Assembly: GCF_900143065.1 (NCBI RefSeq)
Contig: NZ_FRCX01000004.1
Span: 62,001 to 126,000, forward strand
Direction of reading: 5' to 3'
Source of the DNA: Duganella sacchari
Lineage (GTDB): Bacteria > Pseudomonadota > Gammaproteobacteria > Burkholderiales > Burkholderiaceae_D
Length of the DNA stretch: 64,000 nt
A model generated the notes under the pieces. It worked only from the letters and a program-made list of their open reading frames with translations. It did not search any database and was not told the DNA's origin. Below are positions 1-8,064 of this stretch, in pieces. The position numbers and the translations under genes were made by a program. The stretch's first letter is position 1. The number at the start of each line of letters is the position of its first letter.

Positions 1-1
1 A

Positions 2-367
2 GCAGTAGGAAGCACCCACAAACTGGGTTTCCCGCAGATGACACTGTCGGTCAACGGCACTGTGCAACTGGTCTGCCAGCGCTGCCTGCAGCCTTACGCT
101 CACGACCTCGATTCGTCGACCGTGCTGATGCTGGGTAAGGATGATGAACAGGCGGACGAAATTGAAGAAACGATAGACGACGAATCGATCGATGTGATCG
201 TCGGCAGTCGCAGTATGGAACTGATGTACCTGGTAGAAGATGAAGCGCTGCTGGCCTTGCCGCAATCGCCGCGTCATGATGTCTGCCCGGATGCCAGCCT
301 GCTGGACAAGGCAAAAAGCGAGAAGATCTCGCCGTTCGACGCTCTGAAGAGCCTTAAATCCGAATAA
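2..367 (+). CDS. YceD/DUF177 family protein (5' partial)
   Basis: The reading frame is open from base 2, so the gene starts before the window and only its last 121 residues are visible. They contain the family signature CQRCLQP at about base 71, followed by an acidic stretch (DDEQADEIEETIDDE) and a late CPDASLL motif. YceD/DUF177 proteins are small acidic proteins encoded next to rpmF in most proteobacteria and have been linked to 23S rRNA or ribosome maturation. rpmF follows after a 144-base gap, which is the standard arrangement. The in-frame ATG at 38 is not a credible start because conserved family sequence (THKLGFPQ) precedes it. Confidence 0.85.
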   Translation, partial: AVGSTHKLGFPQMTLSVNGTVQLVCQRCLQPYAHDLDSSTVLMLGKDDEQADEIEETIDDESIDVIVGSRSMELMYLVEDEALLALPQSPRHDVCPDASLLDKAKSEKISPFDALKSLKSE

Positions 368-474
368 GTAGTAGTAAAGAACGTGTCAATACGCGGCGAG
401 TAAATCGAGTCTTGGCAAGTTAGCAGTGCAAAGTAGTAGGGCTCGATTCGCATGTTTTATGCCGGTCGATTGTG

Positions 475-488
475 TTAGAATTTTAGAA
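475..488 (+). promoter_or_regulatory. tandem TTAGAA motif upstream of rpmF
   Basis: Two TTAGAA hexamers lie at 475-480 and 483-488, an 8-base period, just upstream of the AGGAG ribosome binding site of rpmF. The same hexamer recurs in the fabH-fabD gap and right after fabG. It may be part of an overlapping promoter or a regulator box; function is not established. Confidence 0.25.
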
Positions 489-511
489 CTTAAGTATTAG
501 GAGTCATTAAC

Positions 512-694
512 ATGGCAGTTCAACAGAACAAAAAATCCCCATCGAAGCGCGGTATGCACCGTTCGCACGATTTCCTGGTTGCTCCGCAACTGGCAATCGA
601 GCCAACCACCGGTGAAACCCATCTGCGTCACCACATCAGCCCTAACGGCTTTTACCGTGGTCGTAAAGTCCTGAAAACCAAAAACGACGAGTAA
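512..694 (+). CDS. rpmF: 50S ribosomal protein L32
   Basis: This 60-residue basic protein starts [17 protein letters not shown] and contains [17 protein letters not shown], the typical bacterial L32 pattern. It is a structural component of the large ribosomal subunit near the peptidyl transferase region. There are no CxxC pairs, so it is the zinc-independent (C-minus) form. A good AGGAG site precedes the ATG. It sits between the yceD-like gene and plsX, the conserved order linking ribosome and fatty acid/phospholipid synthesis. Confidence 0.97.
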   Translation: MAVQQNKKSPSKRGMHRSHDFLVAPQLAIEPTTGETHLRHHISPNGFYRGRKVLKTKNDE

Positions 695-722
695 TCGACG
701 CTTTTGCTGGACCCAGAAACAG

Positions 723-758
723 GCGGTGCTGACTTGTGTAGCATCGCTTTTTCTTTTT
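723..758 (+). terminator. Rho-independent terminator after rpmF
   Basis: GCGGTGCT (723-730) pairs with AGCATCGC (740-747), one G-T wobble, followed by TTTTTCTTTTTT. It lies between rpmF and plsX and would end or attenuate the rpmF transcript before the fab genes. Confidence 0.7.
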
Positions 759-840
759 TCATCGGCTGCAATTTAGTTTTGCACACCGTCATGTTCCAAC
801 GCGGAGTCCGGCTGTTACGGTCCCGCTGCTTGCCATAACA

Positions 841-1902
841 ATGACAATCAAAATTTCTATCGACTGCATGGGTGGCGATCATGGCCCGTCGGTCACTATT
901 CCCGCAGCTGTTTCCTTCGTCAAACGCGAACCTGATGCCGAGCTGATCCTTGTTGGTCTCGAAGACGTCATCCGCGCTGAACTGAAGAAGCACCACGCCG
1001 ACGCGCACCCGCGTCTGAGCGTCGTACACGCCTCCGAACAAGTTACCATGGACGATCCGCTGGAAGTGGCCCTGCGCCGCAAGAAGGATTCGTCGATGCG
1101 CGTCGCCATCGAGCAAGTCAAGGACGGCAACGCCCAGGCTTCCGTCTCCGCCGGCAATACCGGCGCGCTGATGGCAGTCGCCCGCTATGTGCTGAAGACC
1201 ATGAGCGGCGTCGACCGCCCGGCGATCTGCAGCATCATGCCGAATCGAAAAGGCGGCCCGACCTATATGCTGGACCTGGGCGCCAACGTCGATTGCGAAC
1301 CGCACCACCTGCACCAGTTCGCCATCATGGGTTCGGTGCTGGTGTCGGCCATGGAAAACATCGAACGCCCGACCATCGGCCTGCTCAACGTGGGCACCGA
1401 GGACATCAAGGGCAACGATGTGGTCAAGGCCACCAGCAAGCTGCTGCAAGCCGACCATGAGCGCGGCGCACTCAACTTCTACGGCAACGTCGAAGGCAAC
1501 GACATCTTCAAAGGCACCACCGACATCGTGGTGTGCGACGGTTTCACCGGCAATGTCACGCTCAAGGCCGTGGAGGGTGTTGCCCGTTTCTTTGCCGACA
1601 CCGTCAAGTCCGAATTCACCCGCAACCCGCTGACCATGCTGAGCGCACTGATCGGCCGCGGCGCACTGAACAACATCAAAAAACGTCTTTCGCCATCGCG
1701 TTATAACGGCGCCAGTCTGCTGGGCCTGCGCGGCCTGGTATTCAAGAGTCATGGCGGCGCTGACGCATATTCCTTTGAATGGGCGATCCGACGCGCGTAT
1801 GATGCTGCAAAAAATGATGTGTTGCCGCATATCTCGACGTTGATCACCGAGTTGATGCCGCGTAGCACCGAAACTCCGGAAGTACCCAGCTCAACTATTT
1901 AG
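841..1902 (+). CDS. plsX: phosphate acyltransferase PlsX
   Basis: PlsX converts acyl-ACP to acyl-phosphate, the donor used by PlsY in the first step of phospholipid synthesis; it is a peripheral cytoplasmic enzyme. The 353-residue protein begins [13 protein letters not shown], the family N-terminus, and carries [19 protein letters not shown] and [10 protein letters not shown], all conserved PlsX blocks. Length is normal for the family. It is the first gene of the plsX-fabH-fabD-fabG-acpP-fabF run and ends 16 bases before fabH, so translation is probably coupled within one transcript. Confidence 0.97.
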   Translation: MTIKISIDCMGGDHGPSVTIPAAVSFVKREPDAELILVGLEDVIRAELKKHHADAHPRLSVVHASEQVTMDDPLEVALRRKKDSSMRVAIEQVKDGNAQASVSAGNTGALMAVARYVLKTMSGVDRPAICSIMPNRKGGPTYMLDLGANVDCEPHHLHQFAIMGSVLVSAMENIERPTIGLLNVGTEDIKGNDVVKATSKLLQADHERGALNFYGNVEGNDIFKGTTDIVVCDGFTGNVTLKAVEGVARFFADTVKSEFTRNPLTMLSALIGRGALNNIKKRLSPSRYNGASLLGLRGLVFKSHGGADAYSFEWAIRRAYDAAKNDVLPHISTLITELMPRSTETPEVPSSTI

Positions 1903-1918
1903 TGGACGGTAGAACGGC

Positions 1919-2902
1919 ATGACCTTGTATAGCAAAATTATCGGCACCGGCAGTTATCTGCCGGCCAAGCGCGTGACCAATCAGGAACTGGCCGATCAAC
2001 TCGCCGCCAAAGGCATCGAGACTTCGGACGAATGGATCACGAGCCGCAGCGGTATCAGCGCGCGCCACTTTGCCGCGCCAGATGAGAAGTCGTCGGACCT
2101 GGCGGTGAAGGCCGCCAGACAGGCGCTGGACATGGCGGACATGCAGCCCAACGATATCGACCTGATCATCGTTGCCAGCTCGACGCCGGATTTCTTCGGC
2201 AGCTTCCCAAGCACGGCCTGCATCGTGCAGCAAAAACTCGGCATCACCAACCACGGCGCTGCCGTTGACGTACAGGCCGTGTGCAGCGGCTTTGTGTACG
2301 CATTGTCCACGGCCGATGCGTTTATCCGCGCTGGCGTGCACAAGAATGTGCTGGTGGTTGGCGCCGAAGTCTTCTCCCGCATTCTCGATTTCAGTGACCG
2401 TACCACTTGCGTGCTGTTTGGCGATGGCGCCGGCGCCGTGGTGCTGGGTCCGTCGCAAGAGCCGGGCCTGCTGGCCAGCGCGCTGCATGCGGACGGCCGT
2501 CACTCCGACATCCTGTGCATGCCCAACACCTTTGCGGGCGCCACCGCTGGCGAGGCTTATCTGTACATGGATGGCCCGGCCGTATTCAAGATGGCGGTCT
2601 CGGTGCTGGAAAAAGTGGCCAATGAAACGTTGAAAAAAGCCGGTATGCAGCAAGACCAGATCGACTGGCTGATTCCGCATCAGGCCAATCTGCGCATCAT
2701 GAGCGGCACCGCCAAAAAGCTGGGCCTGCCCATGGAAAAAATGGTGGTCACTGTCGATCAGCATGGCAATACCTCGGCAGCGTCGATCCCGCTGGCGCTG
2801 GACGCTGCGGTGCGCGATGGCCGTATCCAGCGCGGTCAAAATATCATGATGGAAGGCGTGGGCGGCGGCTTTACCTGGGGCGCTGTGCTGGCGCGTTTTT
2901 GA
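1919..2902 (+). CDS. fabH: beta-ketoacyl-ACP synthase III
   Basis: FabH condenses acetyl-CoA with malonyl-ACP to start fatty acid elongation. The 327-residue thiolase-fold protein shows the catalytic Cys at about residue 122 in [12 protein letters not shown], the His in [10 protein letters not shown] and the Asn in [10 protein letters not shown], a complete Cys-His-Asn triad. The N-terminal [13 protein letters not shown] and C-terminal [15 protein letters not shown] are typical. It lies directly downstream of plsX in the fatty acid cluster. Confidence 0.97.
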   Translation: MTLYSKIIGTGSYLPAKRVTNQELADQLAAKGIETSDEWITSRSGISARHFAAPDEKSSDLAVKAARQALDMADMQPNDIDLIIVASSTPDFFGSFPSTACIVQQKLGITNHGAAVDVQAVCSGFVYALSTADAFIRAGVHKNVLVVGAEVFSRILDFSDRTTCVLFGDGAGAVVLGPSQEPGLLASALHADGRHSDILCMPNTFAGATAGEAYLYMDGPAVFKMAVSVLEKVANETLKKAGMQQDQIDWLIPHQANLRIMSGTAKKLGLPMEKMVVTVDQHGNTSAASIPLALDAAVRDGRIQRGQNIMMEGVGGGFTWGAVLARF

Positions 2903-2908
2903 CCTGAA

Positions 2909-2926
2909 TTAGAATTAGAGTTCTAA
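2909..2926 (+). promoter_or_regulatory. TTAGAA-N6-TTCTAA palindrome upstream of fabD
   Basis: An inverted repeat TTAGAA (2909-2914), TTAGAG, TTCTAA (2921-2926) occupies the fabH-fabD gap. It could be an operator or promoter element for the fabD-fabG segment; the hexamer is shared with the rpmF upstream region. Function unproven. Confidence 0.25.
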
Positions 2927-3001
2927 CGGACTCAACGGTAGTAGTGCTGTCATGTTTGCATGTTAGCTTTGCAGCCAATAATAAAAGAGATGGAAGAAGT
3001 T

Positions 3002-3937
3002 ATGACTAAATTTGCTTTTGTATTCCCAGGCCAGGGTTCGCAAGCGATTGCGATGATGGACGGCTTTGCCGGTAATCCGGTGGTGGCGCAAACCATTGCG
3101 GAAGCGTCGGACGCGCTGCAGTTCGATATCGGCAAGCTGATGGCCGAAGGTCCCAAGGAAGAACTGGACCTGACCACCAACACCCAGCCGGTCATGTTGA
3201 CTGCGGGCGTGGCCGCTTATCGCGCCTGGATCGCTGCGGGCGGCGCTGTGCCGTCGGTGGTGGCGGGCCATAGCCTGGGTGAATACTCGGCGCTGGTGGC
3301 CGCCGGCGTGATCGCGTTCAAGGATGCGGTGCCGCTGGTGCGCTTCCGCGCGCAAGCCATGCAGGAAGCGGTGCCGGTTGGTCAAGGCACGATGGCGGTG
3401 GTGCTGGGTCTGTCGGACGATGATGTGCGTGCTGCCTGCGCCGAAGCCACTGCGGCTGGCGGCGTGGTGGAAGCCGTCAATTTCAACGCGCCAGCGCAAG
3501 TGGTGATTGCCGGTGAAACCGCTGCCGTTGAGCGCGCCTGTGAGATCGCCAAGGGCAAGGGCGCCAAGCGCGCCATGAAGCTGCCGGTGTCGGCGCCGTT
3601 CCACTCGTCGCTGCTGAAGCCGGCGTCGGACCGTCTGCGCGACTACCTGGCTGGCATCACGTTCTCGGCGCCGCAGATCCAGCTCATCAACAACGTCGAT
3701 GTGGCGGTGCTGAGCGACCCGGCCTCGATCAAGGATGCACTGGTGCGCCAGGCCGCCGCGCCGGTGCGCTGGGTGGAAACCGTGCAGAAAATCGCTGCCG
3801 ATGGCATCACCAAAGTGGTAGAGTGCGGCCCGGGCAAGGTGTTGATGGGCCTGACCAAGCGTATCGATGGCAATCTGGTGGGCGATGCCATCTACGATCA
3901 GGCTACGCTGGAACGCGTATTGAGCGAGCTCAAGTAA
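3002..3937 (+). CDS. fabD: malonyl CoA-ACP transacylase
   Basis: FabD transfers malonyl groups from CoA to ACP. The 311-residue protein starts MTKFAFVFPGQGSQ, the family N-terminus, has the nucleophile Ser91 in AGHSLGEYSALVA and the His of SAPFHSSLL. I chose the ATG at 3002 over in-frame starts at 2960 and 2990 because the family sequence begins there and GGAAGAAG lies just upstream. It is followed by fabG after 48 bases. Confidence 0.96.
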   Translation: MTKFAFVFPGQGSQAIAMMDGFAGNPVVAQTIAEASDALQFDIGKLMAEGPKEELDLTTNTQPVMLTAGVAAYRAWIAAGGAVPSVVAGHSLGEYSALVAAGVIAFKDAVPLVRFRAQAMQEAVPVGQGTMAVVLGLSDDDVRAACAEATAAGGVVEAVNFNAPAQVVIAGETAAVERACEIAKGKGAKRAMKLPVSAPFHSSLLKPASDRLRDYLAGITFSAPQIQLINNVDVAVLSDPASIKDALVRQAAAPVRWVETVQKIAADGITKVVECGPGKVLMGLTKRIDGNLVGDAIYDQATLERVLSELK

Positions 3938-3985
3938 GCGCTTGCGCTTTCAGGCACACTCCGTATTTACTGTAGAAGGACATAC

Positions 3986-4732
3986 ATGACTTTAGCAAAT
4001 CAAGTCGCCCTGGTAACGGGCGCATCGCGCGGCATCGGCAAGGCCATTGCCCAGGAACTGGCGCGCCAGGGAGCGAAAGTGATCGGCACCGCCACCACGG
4101 AAGCAGGCGCGGAAGCGATTTCCGCCTACCTGGCCGAGATCGGCGCCGAAGCCGGCAAGGGCATGGTGCTCAACGTCACCAACGCGGAAGCCTGCACGGC
4201 GATTATCGACGACATCAGCAAGACCTATGGCGCGGTTGGCATTCTGGTCAACAACGCCGGCATCACGCAAGACCAGCTGGCCATGCGGATGAAGGATGAG
4301 GAGTGGGACAACGTCATTGCCACCAACCTGAGTTCGGTAGGCCGCCTGTCGCGTGCCGTGCTGCGCGGCATGATGAAGGCCAAGACCGGCCGCATCATCA
4401 ACATCACCTCGGTGGTGGCATCGTCCGGCAATCCGGGCCAGATCAACTACGCTGCCGCCAAGGCCGGCGTGGAAGGCATGACGCGCGCGCTGGCGCGTGA
4501 AATCGGCAGCCGCAACATCACGGTCAACAGTGTGGCGCCGGGCTTTATCGATACCGACATGACCAAGGCGCTGGGCGAAGACCAGCACGCCGCCTTGCTG
4601 ACCCAGATTCCACTGGCACGCCTCGGCAAGCCTGAGGATATCGCCGCAGCGGTCGCCTTCCTGGCGTCGCCGCAAGCCGCTTATATTACCGGCACCACCC
4701 TTCACGTGAACGGCGGTATGTATATGAACTGA
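3986..4732 (+). CDS. fabG: 3-oxoacyl-ACP reductase
   Basis: FabG reduces 3-ketoacyl-ACP with NADPH in the elongation cycle. This 248-residue short-chain dehydrogenase has the cofactor motif TGASRGIGKAIA near the N-terminus, NNAGITQD, the catalytic Ser in ITSVVASSG, and Tyr155/Lys159 in NYAAAKAG. The C-terminal ITGTTLHVNGGMYMN is characteristic of FabG. An AGAAGGA site precedes the ATG. It lies between fabD and acpP as in most proteobacteria. Confidence 0.97.
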   Translation: MTLANQVALVTGASRGIGKAIAQELARQGAKVIGTATTEAGAEAISAYLAEIGAEAGKGMVLNVTNAEACTAIIDDISKTYGAVGILVNNAGITQDQLAMRMKDEEWDNVIATNLSSVGRLSRAVLRGMMKAKTGRIINITSVVASSGNPGQINYAAAKAGVEGMTRALAREIGSRNITVNSVAPGFIDTDMTKALGEDQHAALLTQIPLARLGKPEDIAAAVAFLASPQAAYITGTTLHVNGGMYMN

Positions 4733-4816
4733 TTAGAATAGGCAAAATAAAGCTTATTCAAATCTTTTAGTAGTGATTTCAGAGTAGTTAGCAGCAGACA
4801 CTGAAATTAGTTTTTC

Positions 4817-4844
4817 AGCGCGCAAACCTGATAAAATGCGCGCT
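4817..4844 (+). promoter_or_regulatory. stem-loop in acpP leader
   Basis: AGCGCGC (4817-4823) and GCGCGCT (4838-4844) form a perfect 7-base stem around a 14-base loop that contains a -10-like GATAAAAT. Only three T follow, so it is not a clear terminator. It could mark an RNA processing or attenuation point that lets acpP be expressed more highly than its neighbours, or overlap an acpP promoter. Confidence 0.3.
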
Positions 4845-4873
4845 TTCCGTAACAAACAAAATGGAGCCATAAC

Positions 4874-5113
4874 ATGTCGGATATCGAACAACGCGTTAAG
4901 AAAATCGTCGCTGAACAACTGGGCGTCGCAGAAGCAGACATCAAAACCGAGTCCTCGTTCGTCGACGACCTGGGCGCTGACTCGCTGGACACCGTTGAGC
5001 TGGTGATGGCCCTGGAAGACGAGTTCGAAATGGAAATCCCGGACGAACAAGCAGAAAAAATCACCACCGTGCAGCAAGCGATCGACTACGCTACTGCGCA
5101 CGTCAAGGCGTAA
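4874..5113 (+). CDS. acpP: acyl carrier protein
   Basis: This 79-residue, very acidic protein is the carrier for all acyl intermediates of fatty acid synthesis. The 4'-phosphopantetheine attachment Ser37 is in [17 protein letters not shown], the universal ACP motif; the modifying enzyme AcpS is encoded at 16532. A GGAGC-type site precedes the ATG. A 140-base gap upstream of acpP suggests its own promoter or leader. Confidence 0.98.
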   Translation: MSDIEQRVKKIVAEQLGVAEADIKTESSFVDDLGADSLDTVELVMALEDEFEMEIPDEQAEKITTVQQAIDYATAHVKA

Positions 5114-5143
5114 TTTCTGCCCGATCGACTTTAGGAGAATCGC

Positions 5144-6397
5144 TTGAGAGGTTCTAAAAACCGTCGTGTTGTCATTACCGGCCTGGGCGCCGTCACCCCG
5201 ATCGGCAATAACATTGCCGATACCTGGGCGGCGGCGACCGAGGGCAAATCCGGTATTGCCACCATCACCAAGTTTGACGCAACAGCTTTCAGCACCCGCT
5301 TTGCCGGCGAAGTCAAAGGCTTCAATATTGAAGACTACATCTCGGCCAAGGAAGCCCGCCACATGGATACCTTTATCCATTACGGCATGGCGGCGGGGAT
5401 TCAAGCTGTGAACGACTCTGGCCTGGTCGTCACCGAAGAGAACGCCGATCGTATCGGCGTGCTGGTCGGTTCGGGCATCGGCGGCCTGCCGATGATCGAA
5501 GAACAGAAGGAAGATTACGACAAGCGCGGTCCGCGCCGTATCTCGCCGTTCTTCGTGCCTGCCTCGATCATCAATATGATCTCGGGCAACCTGTCGATCA
5601 AATATGGCATGCGTGGTCCTAACCTGTCGATCGTCACGGCTTGCACCACCGGCCTGCATTGCATCGGCGCCGCTGCTCGTCTGATCGAGTACGGCGATGC
5701 GGATGTGATGGTGGCGGGTGGCGCGGAATCGACCGTGTCGCCGCTGGGCCTGGGCGGTTTCGCCTCGGCCAAGGCGCTGTCGTCGCGCAATGACGATCCG
5801 GCTACCGCCTCCCGTCCATGGGATACGGACCGTGATGGTTTCGTGCTCGGCGAAGGCGCTGGCGTGATGGTGCTCGAAGAGTATGAACACGCCAAAGCGC
5901 GCGGCGCCAAGATCTACGCGGAAGTGCTGGGCTTCGGCATGAGCGCAGATGCGTATCACATGACCTCGCCTCTGGAAGACGGCAGCGGTGGCAGCAAGTC
6001 GGCGCAAGCCGCCCTGGCCAACGCCGGCATCAATCCGGACCAGGTGCATTATGTGAACGCGCACGGCACCTCGACGCCGCAAGGCGACGTGGCGGAAGTG
6101 CAGGGCATCAAGCGCACTTTCGGCGACCATGCCAAGAAGCTGGTGGTCAACTCCACCAAGTCGATGACGGGTCACCTGCTGGGTGGCGCGGGCGGTCTGG
6201 AATCGGTGTTCACGGTACTGGCGGTACACCACCAGGTGTCGCCACCGACCATCAACCTGTTCAATCAGGACCCGGCCTGCGATCTGGACTTCTGCGCCAA
6301 TGTGGCCCGCGACATGCAGATCGATTACGCGTTGAAAAACTCGTTCGGCTTCGGCGGTACCAATGGCAGCCTGTTGTTCGGCAAGTTCACTGGCTAA
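5144..6397 (+). CDS. fabF: beta-ketoacyl-ACP synthase II
   Basis: FabF elongates acyl-ACP with malonyl-ACP. The 417-residue protein has active-site Cys167 in [12 protein letters not shown] and the two histidines in [11 protein letters not shown] and [15 protein letters not shown], plus C-terminal [14 protein letters not shown]. The start is a TTG at 5144 with AGGAG at 5133-5137 six bases upstream; no ATG gives the family N-terminus (RRVVITGLG follows eight codons later). It is the last gene of the fab run, 30 bases after acpP. Confidence 0.96.
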   Translation: MRGSKNRRVVITGLGAVTPIGNNIADTWAAATEGKSGIATITKFDATAFSTRFAGEVKGFNIEDYISAKEARHMDTFIHYGMAAGIQAVNDSGLVVTEENADRIGVLVGSGIGGLPMIEEQKEDYDKRGPRRISPFFVPASIINMISGNLSIKYGMRGPNLSIVTACTTGLHCIGAAARLIEYGDADVMVAGGAESTVSPLGLGGFASAKALSSRNDDPATASRPWDTDRDGFVLGEGAGVMVLEEYEHAKARGAKIYAEVLGFGMSADAYHMTSPLEDGSGGSKSAQAALANAGINPDQVHYVNAHGTSTPQGDVAEVQGIKRTFGDHAKKLVVNSTKSMTGHLLGGAGGLESVFTVLAVHHQVSPPTINLFNQDPACDLDFCANVARDMQIDYALKNSFGFGGTNGSLLFGKFTG

Positions 6398-6427
6398 AAA
6401 GTTTAACTCCGCGTTGAACTAATTCTC

Positions 6428-6455
6428 CGCTCGCCTTGTCCAAACAAGGTGAGCG
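6428..6455 (+). terminator. long hairpin without U-run after fabF
   Basis: CGCTCGCCTTGT (6428-6439) pairs with ACAAGGTGAGCG (6444-6455), 12 base pairs with one G-T wobble around CCAA. No T-tract follows, so termination would be factor-dependent, or the hairpin protects the 3' end of the fab mRNA. Confidence 0.45.
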
Positions 6456-6560
6456 AGAATTCGGCGCCGGCATCCGCTGGCGCCAGAATTGCCCGGTTTT
6501 ACATCGGCGCTCCTACGTCGTATTCCCCATTTTTTTTAATGTGTTTGTGGTGCTGCCGTC

Positions 6561-6986
6561 ATGTCGATCGCGGTGTCTGCCATCGTTCGCCCCTCGCGTG
6601 GCCTGCGCTTAGCGCACGCCAGCTTGTGTTGCTGCGTGCTGGCGTCTGCCGCCGTGTGTCCCGGCGTGGTGGCGCCCTTGCTGTGCCTGTTGGCAGCGGT
6701 GCTGGGGTGGGTGTGCGGCCGTCCGCGCGCTATCGCGCGGCAGCTTGATATCTCGGGTATCGGCCAGCTGCGGCTGGCGTTATACCAGCACAGCGGCACG
6801 GCGTTGCAACTGCAGGATGGCTCGACCTTGTGGCCGCGCCTGCTGTTGCTACGCCTGGGCGATGAGTCCGGTTGCGTGCAAACCCTGGTGGTGCTGCCGG
6901 ATAGCGTGGCGCCACACGAGTGGCGCGCGCTGGCCCTGGCATGCCGCGCCGCCGCGCGCGGCGAAATAAACACGCCGGCAGTGTGA
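6561..6986 (+). CDS. YgfX-like small membrane protein
   Basis: The 141-residue product has a hydrophobic N-terminal half (about residues 18-50, two closely spaced membrane segments) followed by a soluble domain with DGSTLWPRLLLLRL and LVVLPDSVAPHEWRAL, the pattern of the YgfX/CptA family (PF07254). The E. coli member is a membrane-bound partner or toxin of the SdhE-type module. Here no sdhE neighbour is present; it lies between fabF and rpoE, and its exact role is unknown. An overlapping frame starting at 6449 was rejected because it lacks these features. Confidence 0.6.
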   Translation: MSIAVSAIVRPSRGLRLAHASLCCCVLASAAVCPGVVAPLLCLLAAVLGWVCGRPRAIARQLDISGIGQLRLALYQHSGTALQLQDGSTLWPRLLLLRLGDESGCVQTLVVLPDSVAPHEWRALALACRAAARGEINTPAV

Positions 6987-7012
6987 ACTTCTTGCAGCGG
7001 GCTAACTCTATA
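6985..7012 (+). promoter_or_regulatory. candidate sigma-E promoter upstream of rpoE
   Basis: GAACTT at 6985-6990 is followed after 16 bases by TCTATA at 7007-7012, close to the sigma-E pattern (GGAACTT, 15-16 bases, TCTGA/TCTAA). It lies 54 bases upstream of rpoE, as expected for autoregulation. It partly overlaps the end of the preceding gene. Confidence 0.4.
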
Positions 7013-7068
7013 GCATTAGAGCCGCAAAACGCGGGCCGCGCTGCAGGCCACCAAGGAATGCAGGAGTG

Positions 7069-7668
7069 ATGACAGAACGCGAGTGCGACCAGTTGCTGGT
7101 CGAGCGGGTCAGGGCGGGTGATAAGCAGGCGTTTGATTTGCTGGTGGCGAAGTACCAACGCCGGCTGATGCGCCTGCTGTCGCGCATCGTGCATGATCCA
7201 GCCGAAGCGGAGGATGTGGTGCAGGAGAGTTTTATCAAGGCCTACCGGGCGTTGCGGCACTTTCGTGGCGACTCGGCCTTCTACACCTGGTTGTACCGCA
7301 TCGGCATCAATACCGCTAAAAACTTCCTGGCGACCCAGGGACGGCGCGCACCCACGTCCAGCGATGGCGAGCACGACCCGGCGGACGGCTTTAACGACGG
7401 CGAGCATCTGCGCGACATTAATACGCCGGAGTCCATGTTGGCCAGCAAGCAGATCGCCCAGACCGTGAATGCGGCGATGGATGCCTTGCCGGTGGATTTG
7501 CGTACTGCCATTGCCCTGCGAGAAATCGAGGGCTTGAGCTATGAGGAAATTTCCGACATCATGGCTTGTCCGATCGGCACGGTGCGCAGCCGTATTTTCC
7601 GTGCCCGCGAGGTCATCGCTGAAAAACTCAAACCCTTGCTGGACAAGCCGGTAGACAAGCGTTGGTAG
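7069..7668 (+). CDS. rpoE: RNA polymerase sigma-E factor
   Basis: This 199-residue ECF sigma factor has region 2 (LLSRIVHDPAEAEDVVQESFIKAYRAL, then FYTWLYRIGINTAKNFL) and region 4 (DLRTAIALREIEGLSYEEIS, GTVRSRIFRARE). It directs the envelope stress regulon. The ATG at 7069 and a GTG at 7066 are both possible starts; the TERE... N-terminus fits ATG. The downstream rseA-like and mucD genes give the expected locus, and a sigma-E-like promoter sits just upstream. Confidence 0.95.
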   Translation: MTERECDQLLVERVRAGDKQAFDLLVAKYQRRLMRLLSRIVHDPAEAEDVVQESFIKAYRALRHFRGDSAFYTWLYRIGINTAKNFLATQGRRAPTSSDGEHDPADGFNDGEHLRDINTPESMLASKQIAQTVNAAMDALPVDLRTAIALREIEGLSYEEISDIMACPIGTVRSRIFRAREVIAEKLKPLLDKPVDKRW

Positions 7669-7674
7669 GAAGGC

Positions 7675-7950
7675 GTGATGGACACCCACAAAAAACTGCG
7701 TGAGCATATTTCGGCGCTGGCTGACGGTGAATTGCCGGAGAGCGAGCGCGAACTGGCCCTGGCCGCACTGTCGACGCCGGAAGGGCGCGCTGCCTGGCAA
7801 GCCTACCAGCTGGCGGGCGATGCATTGCGCGCCGCGCCGGGCGCCGAACTGGGTGACGGCTTCCAGTCCCGGCTGGCCGCGCGCCTGGCGCTGGAGCCTG
7901 CCTGTGCAATGACCCCGGAAGAGCCGGTTTCAGCCATCATTGCTCCTTAA
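7675..7950 (+). CDS. rseA: short RseA-type anti-sigma-E protein
   Basis: The 91-residue product begins MDTHKKLREHISALADGELPE and continues with an alanine-rich helical region including LALAALSTPEGRAAWQAYQLAGD, which is the sigma-binding N-terminal domain of RseA/MucA. Full-length RseA proteins continue into a membrane segment and a periplasmic domain; here the gene stops at 7950 with no hydrophobic segment, and no frame of the following 114 bases supplies one. No rseB/mucB follows. So it is either a soluble anti-sigma factor or a truncated one. It starts 6 bases after rpoE. Confidence 0.75.
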   Translation: MMDTHKKLREHISALADGELPESERELALAALSTPEGRAAWQAYQLAGDALRAAPGAELGDGFQSRLAARLALEPACAMTPEEPVSAIIAP

Positions 7951-7981
7951 GTAGATACCTTTATAATCATTTCGCGCATAC

Positions 7982-8003
7982 GGTAAGCGATTTTTCGCTT
8001 ACC
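7982..8003 (+). promoter_or_regulatory. perfect hairpin between rseA and mucD
   Basis: GGTAAGCGA, TTTT, TCGCTTACC form a 9-base-pair stem with a T4 loop and no T-run after it. It may be a transcript-stabilising or processing hairpin, or an operator; it separates rpoE-rseA from mucD. Confidence 0.4.
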
Positions 8004-8064
8004 ATGTGCTAGCCTCACGTCGCGCTTATTGTTTATAGAGTATTTATAGAGATCGATACTGTCC

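Noticed and set aside
652..1830. 392-codon minus-strand frame opposite plsX
   Set aside because: It is His/Ala/Gly-rich antisense of a clear gene, with no family features.
6449..6748. 99-codon frame overlapping the YgfX-like gene
   Set aside because: Begins in the fabF hairpin and lacks the YgfX features seen in the 6561 frame.
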